DNA of 6,071 bases from Planctomycetota bacterium (lineage in GTDB: Bacteria > Planctomycetota > Phycisphaerae > UBA1845). Within the stretch, counting starts at the first letter, position 1; each line of letters opens with the position of its first letter. The position numbers and the translations under genes were made by a program. Below are positions 5,056 through 6,071 of the stretch, one piece after another. Below the pieces are notes generated by a model that was not told where the DNA came from, ran no database searches, and saw nothing but the letters and a program-made list of their open reading frames with translations. The stretch spans positions 1-6,071 of the forward strand of contig JAJRSP010000045.1 of assembly GCA_024278775.1 (NCBI GenBank). Reading direction: 5' to 3'.

Positions 5056-6071
5056 ATGTGGTTCAGAAACGGTAAGCATCGCGTGGCTCGATTGGGCCGA
5101 CTCATTCTGGTAGGGTTCGTGCTGGCGACACCTGTCATGGCCGGAGTGTCGGCGTCACCACCTGCATCGCAGGTCAAGGTCTCACCAAAGGTCGCAGAAC
5201 TGGTCCACGCCTATTTCACCACTCCCCAAATCAGCGAACGCAAGGCCATCGCGCCACTCATCGAGAAGGCCGCGTTCGGCGACGCCCGCGTAGTTGCGAA
5301 GGCGCTGCGCGAGGTGGATCTGTGGTCGGCCGGACCGGAAGGCGCTACAAACATCTTCTTCCCCGGAGCGGGCCGCCCTACAATGGCCGGCGTCTTCGAA
5401 GTGCCGCTCGGCTATACTTCCGAACAACGCTACCCCCTCTTGGTGTCCATTCCGGACGCCGGGCTGGCACCGGAGGTGACGCTGGCGCGGGCGCGTCTGT
5501 TCTTGAAGGAACACATCAACGAGTTTGTAGTTCTCGGTACGACGCCCGAGTTGGTCGGCGCATTTCACCAAGACCAGGCCAACGCCAGTAAACTTCGAGG
5601 TCTCATCAAAAAAGTGAGCAAGATCATTCGAATCGACACCAATCGCATTTATGTGTTGGGCGTCGGAACCGGCGCGAACGCCGCGTGGCTGGCCGGAATC
5701 ACTCACCCCGATCTTTTCGCCGGTGTGATCGCTATCAACGGATACCCCGAACTACCCTACCCGGAACAATCGTACCCGTTGCTCCTTGAAAACCTGCGAA
5801 ACACTCCCGTGTTGTCCGTGTGGAACAAGCCACCCGCCGTCTCCTCTGCGACGCCTTCTGTGGTCGACATCATCGCAAACCGAAACCGGATGATTGCCAA
5901 GCTCGCCAAGGAGAAGTCCCTGCCATTCCGTCCTATCGAACTCCCCACTTCGGATCACCCCGATCGGCAACCGCCGGTCGACGAAATCTCAAACATCGTA
6001 GCGGTGGACCGCGTGGCGTTACCGAAAAAGATCAGTCATTGGTTCCGATACCCCGCCCACGGCTCGACACC
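5056..6071 (+). CDS. Secreted alpha/beta-hydrolase-like protein lacking the nucleophile serine, 3' end outside window
   Basis: 338 codons are seen, open to the window edge. A signal peptide is visible (basic MWFRNGKHRVARLGR, hydrophobic LILVGFVLATPVMA, likely cleavage near 29-33). A helical segment follows (about 41-92), then an esterase/peptidase-like alpha/beta-hydrolase core: YPLLVSIPDAG (126-136), a helix, and DTNRIYVLGVGTGANAAWLA (194-213) leading to THPDLFAGVIAINGYP. The pattern matches the nucleophile elbow of PHB-depolymerase/esterase-like families, but G-X-S-X-G reads G202-V-G-T-G206, so the serine position is Gly204. Where the acid residue is expected (TPVLSVWNKPP, 250-260) no Asp is evident; His301 in PTSDH could be the histidine position. 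It may therefore be a pseudoenzyme, or Thr205 may act. I chose ATG 5056 because AGGA lies 8 nt upstream; ATG 5047, three codons earlier, has AGG touching it. Confidence 0.8.
   Translation, partial: MWFRNGKHRVARLGRLILVGFVLATPVMAGVSASPPASQVKVSPKVAELVHAYFTTPQISERKAIAPLIEKAAFGDARVVAKALREVDLWSAGPEGATNIFFPGAGRPTMAGVFEVPLGYTSEQRYPLLVSIPDAGLAPEVTLARARLFLKEHINEFVVLGTTPELVGAFHQDQANASKLRGLIKKVSKIIRIDTNRIYVLGVGTGANAAWLAGITHPDLFAGVIAINGYPELPYPEQSYPLLLENLRNTPVLSVWNKPPAVSSATPSVVDIIANRNRMIAKLAKEKSLPFRPIELPTSDHPDRQPPVDEISNIVAVDRVALPKKISHWFRYPAHGST

Noticed and set aside
5182..5706. 174-codon minus-strand frame opposite the hydrolase-like gene
   Set aside because: A shadow of the plus-strand gene, which has a signal peptide, a ribosome binding site and a recognisable fold pattern.
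1..6071. CRISPR arrays, insertion sequences, phage or defence genes
   Set aside because: No regular repeat-spacer pattern, transposase-like frame, terminal inverted repeats or defence-family motif was seen; the core genes are in ordinary order.

Overview
This is a bacterial chromosomal segment, GC-rich by eye, made of two divergent transcription units. The minus strand carries a core gene-expression operon, nusA followed by infB (3' part outside the window). The plus strand carries a predicted lipoprotein of unknown function followed by a secreted alpha/beta-hydrolase-like protein that also runs off the window. The host is probably a free-living bacterium. The long low-complexity linker in IF2, the acidic NusA tail, the absence of rimP before nusA and the style of the secreted proteins would fit Planctomycetota or a neighbouring phylum, but this is an impression and not a demonstrated assignment.

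Layout. Positions 1-2252 (minus) hold infB from a TTG start, 750 codons, ending in domain III. Positions 2253-2318 are a short gap with a 7-bp hairpin. Positions 2319-3839 (minus) hold nusA, complete, 506 aa. Positions 3840-4459 are a 620-bp divergent intergenic region. Positions 4460-5041 (plus) hold a 193-aa predicted lipoprotein, and 5056-6071 (plus) the hydrolase-like protein, 338 codons seen.

The intergenic region is the most informative part. It has a perfect-consensus sigma-70-type promoter firing toward nusA (TTGACA, 16-nt spacer, TATAAT; 4267-4294, minus). This overlaps a weaker plus-strand promoter (TGGACG, 17-nt spacer, TATAAA; 4246-4274), so both directions share one AT-rich box. 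The nusA transcript would have a leader of about 420 nt. Inside it lie a convincing intrinsic terminator (stem plus U9, 3972-4005), a 14-nt direct repeat, a 14-codon upstream ORF, and two mutually exclusive hairpins, one of which includes the stop codon of that ORF. This looks like a transcription-attenuation leader. NusA itself modulates intrinsic termination, so autoregulation is a natural hypothesis.

How the genes relate. NusA (elongation, pausing, termination) and IF2 (initiator tRNA and subunit joining) form a classic conserved pair. The two plus-strand genes are 14 nt apart and probably co-transcribed. Both products should be exported, and the second has a nucleophile elbow in which the catalytic serine position is glycine (G-V-G-T-G), so it may be a pseudoenzyme or binding protein.
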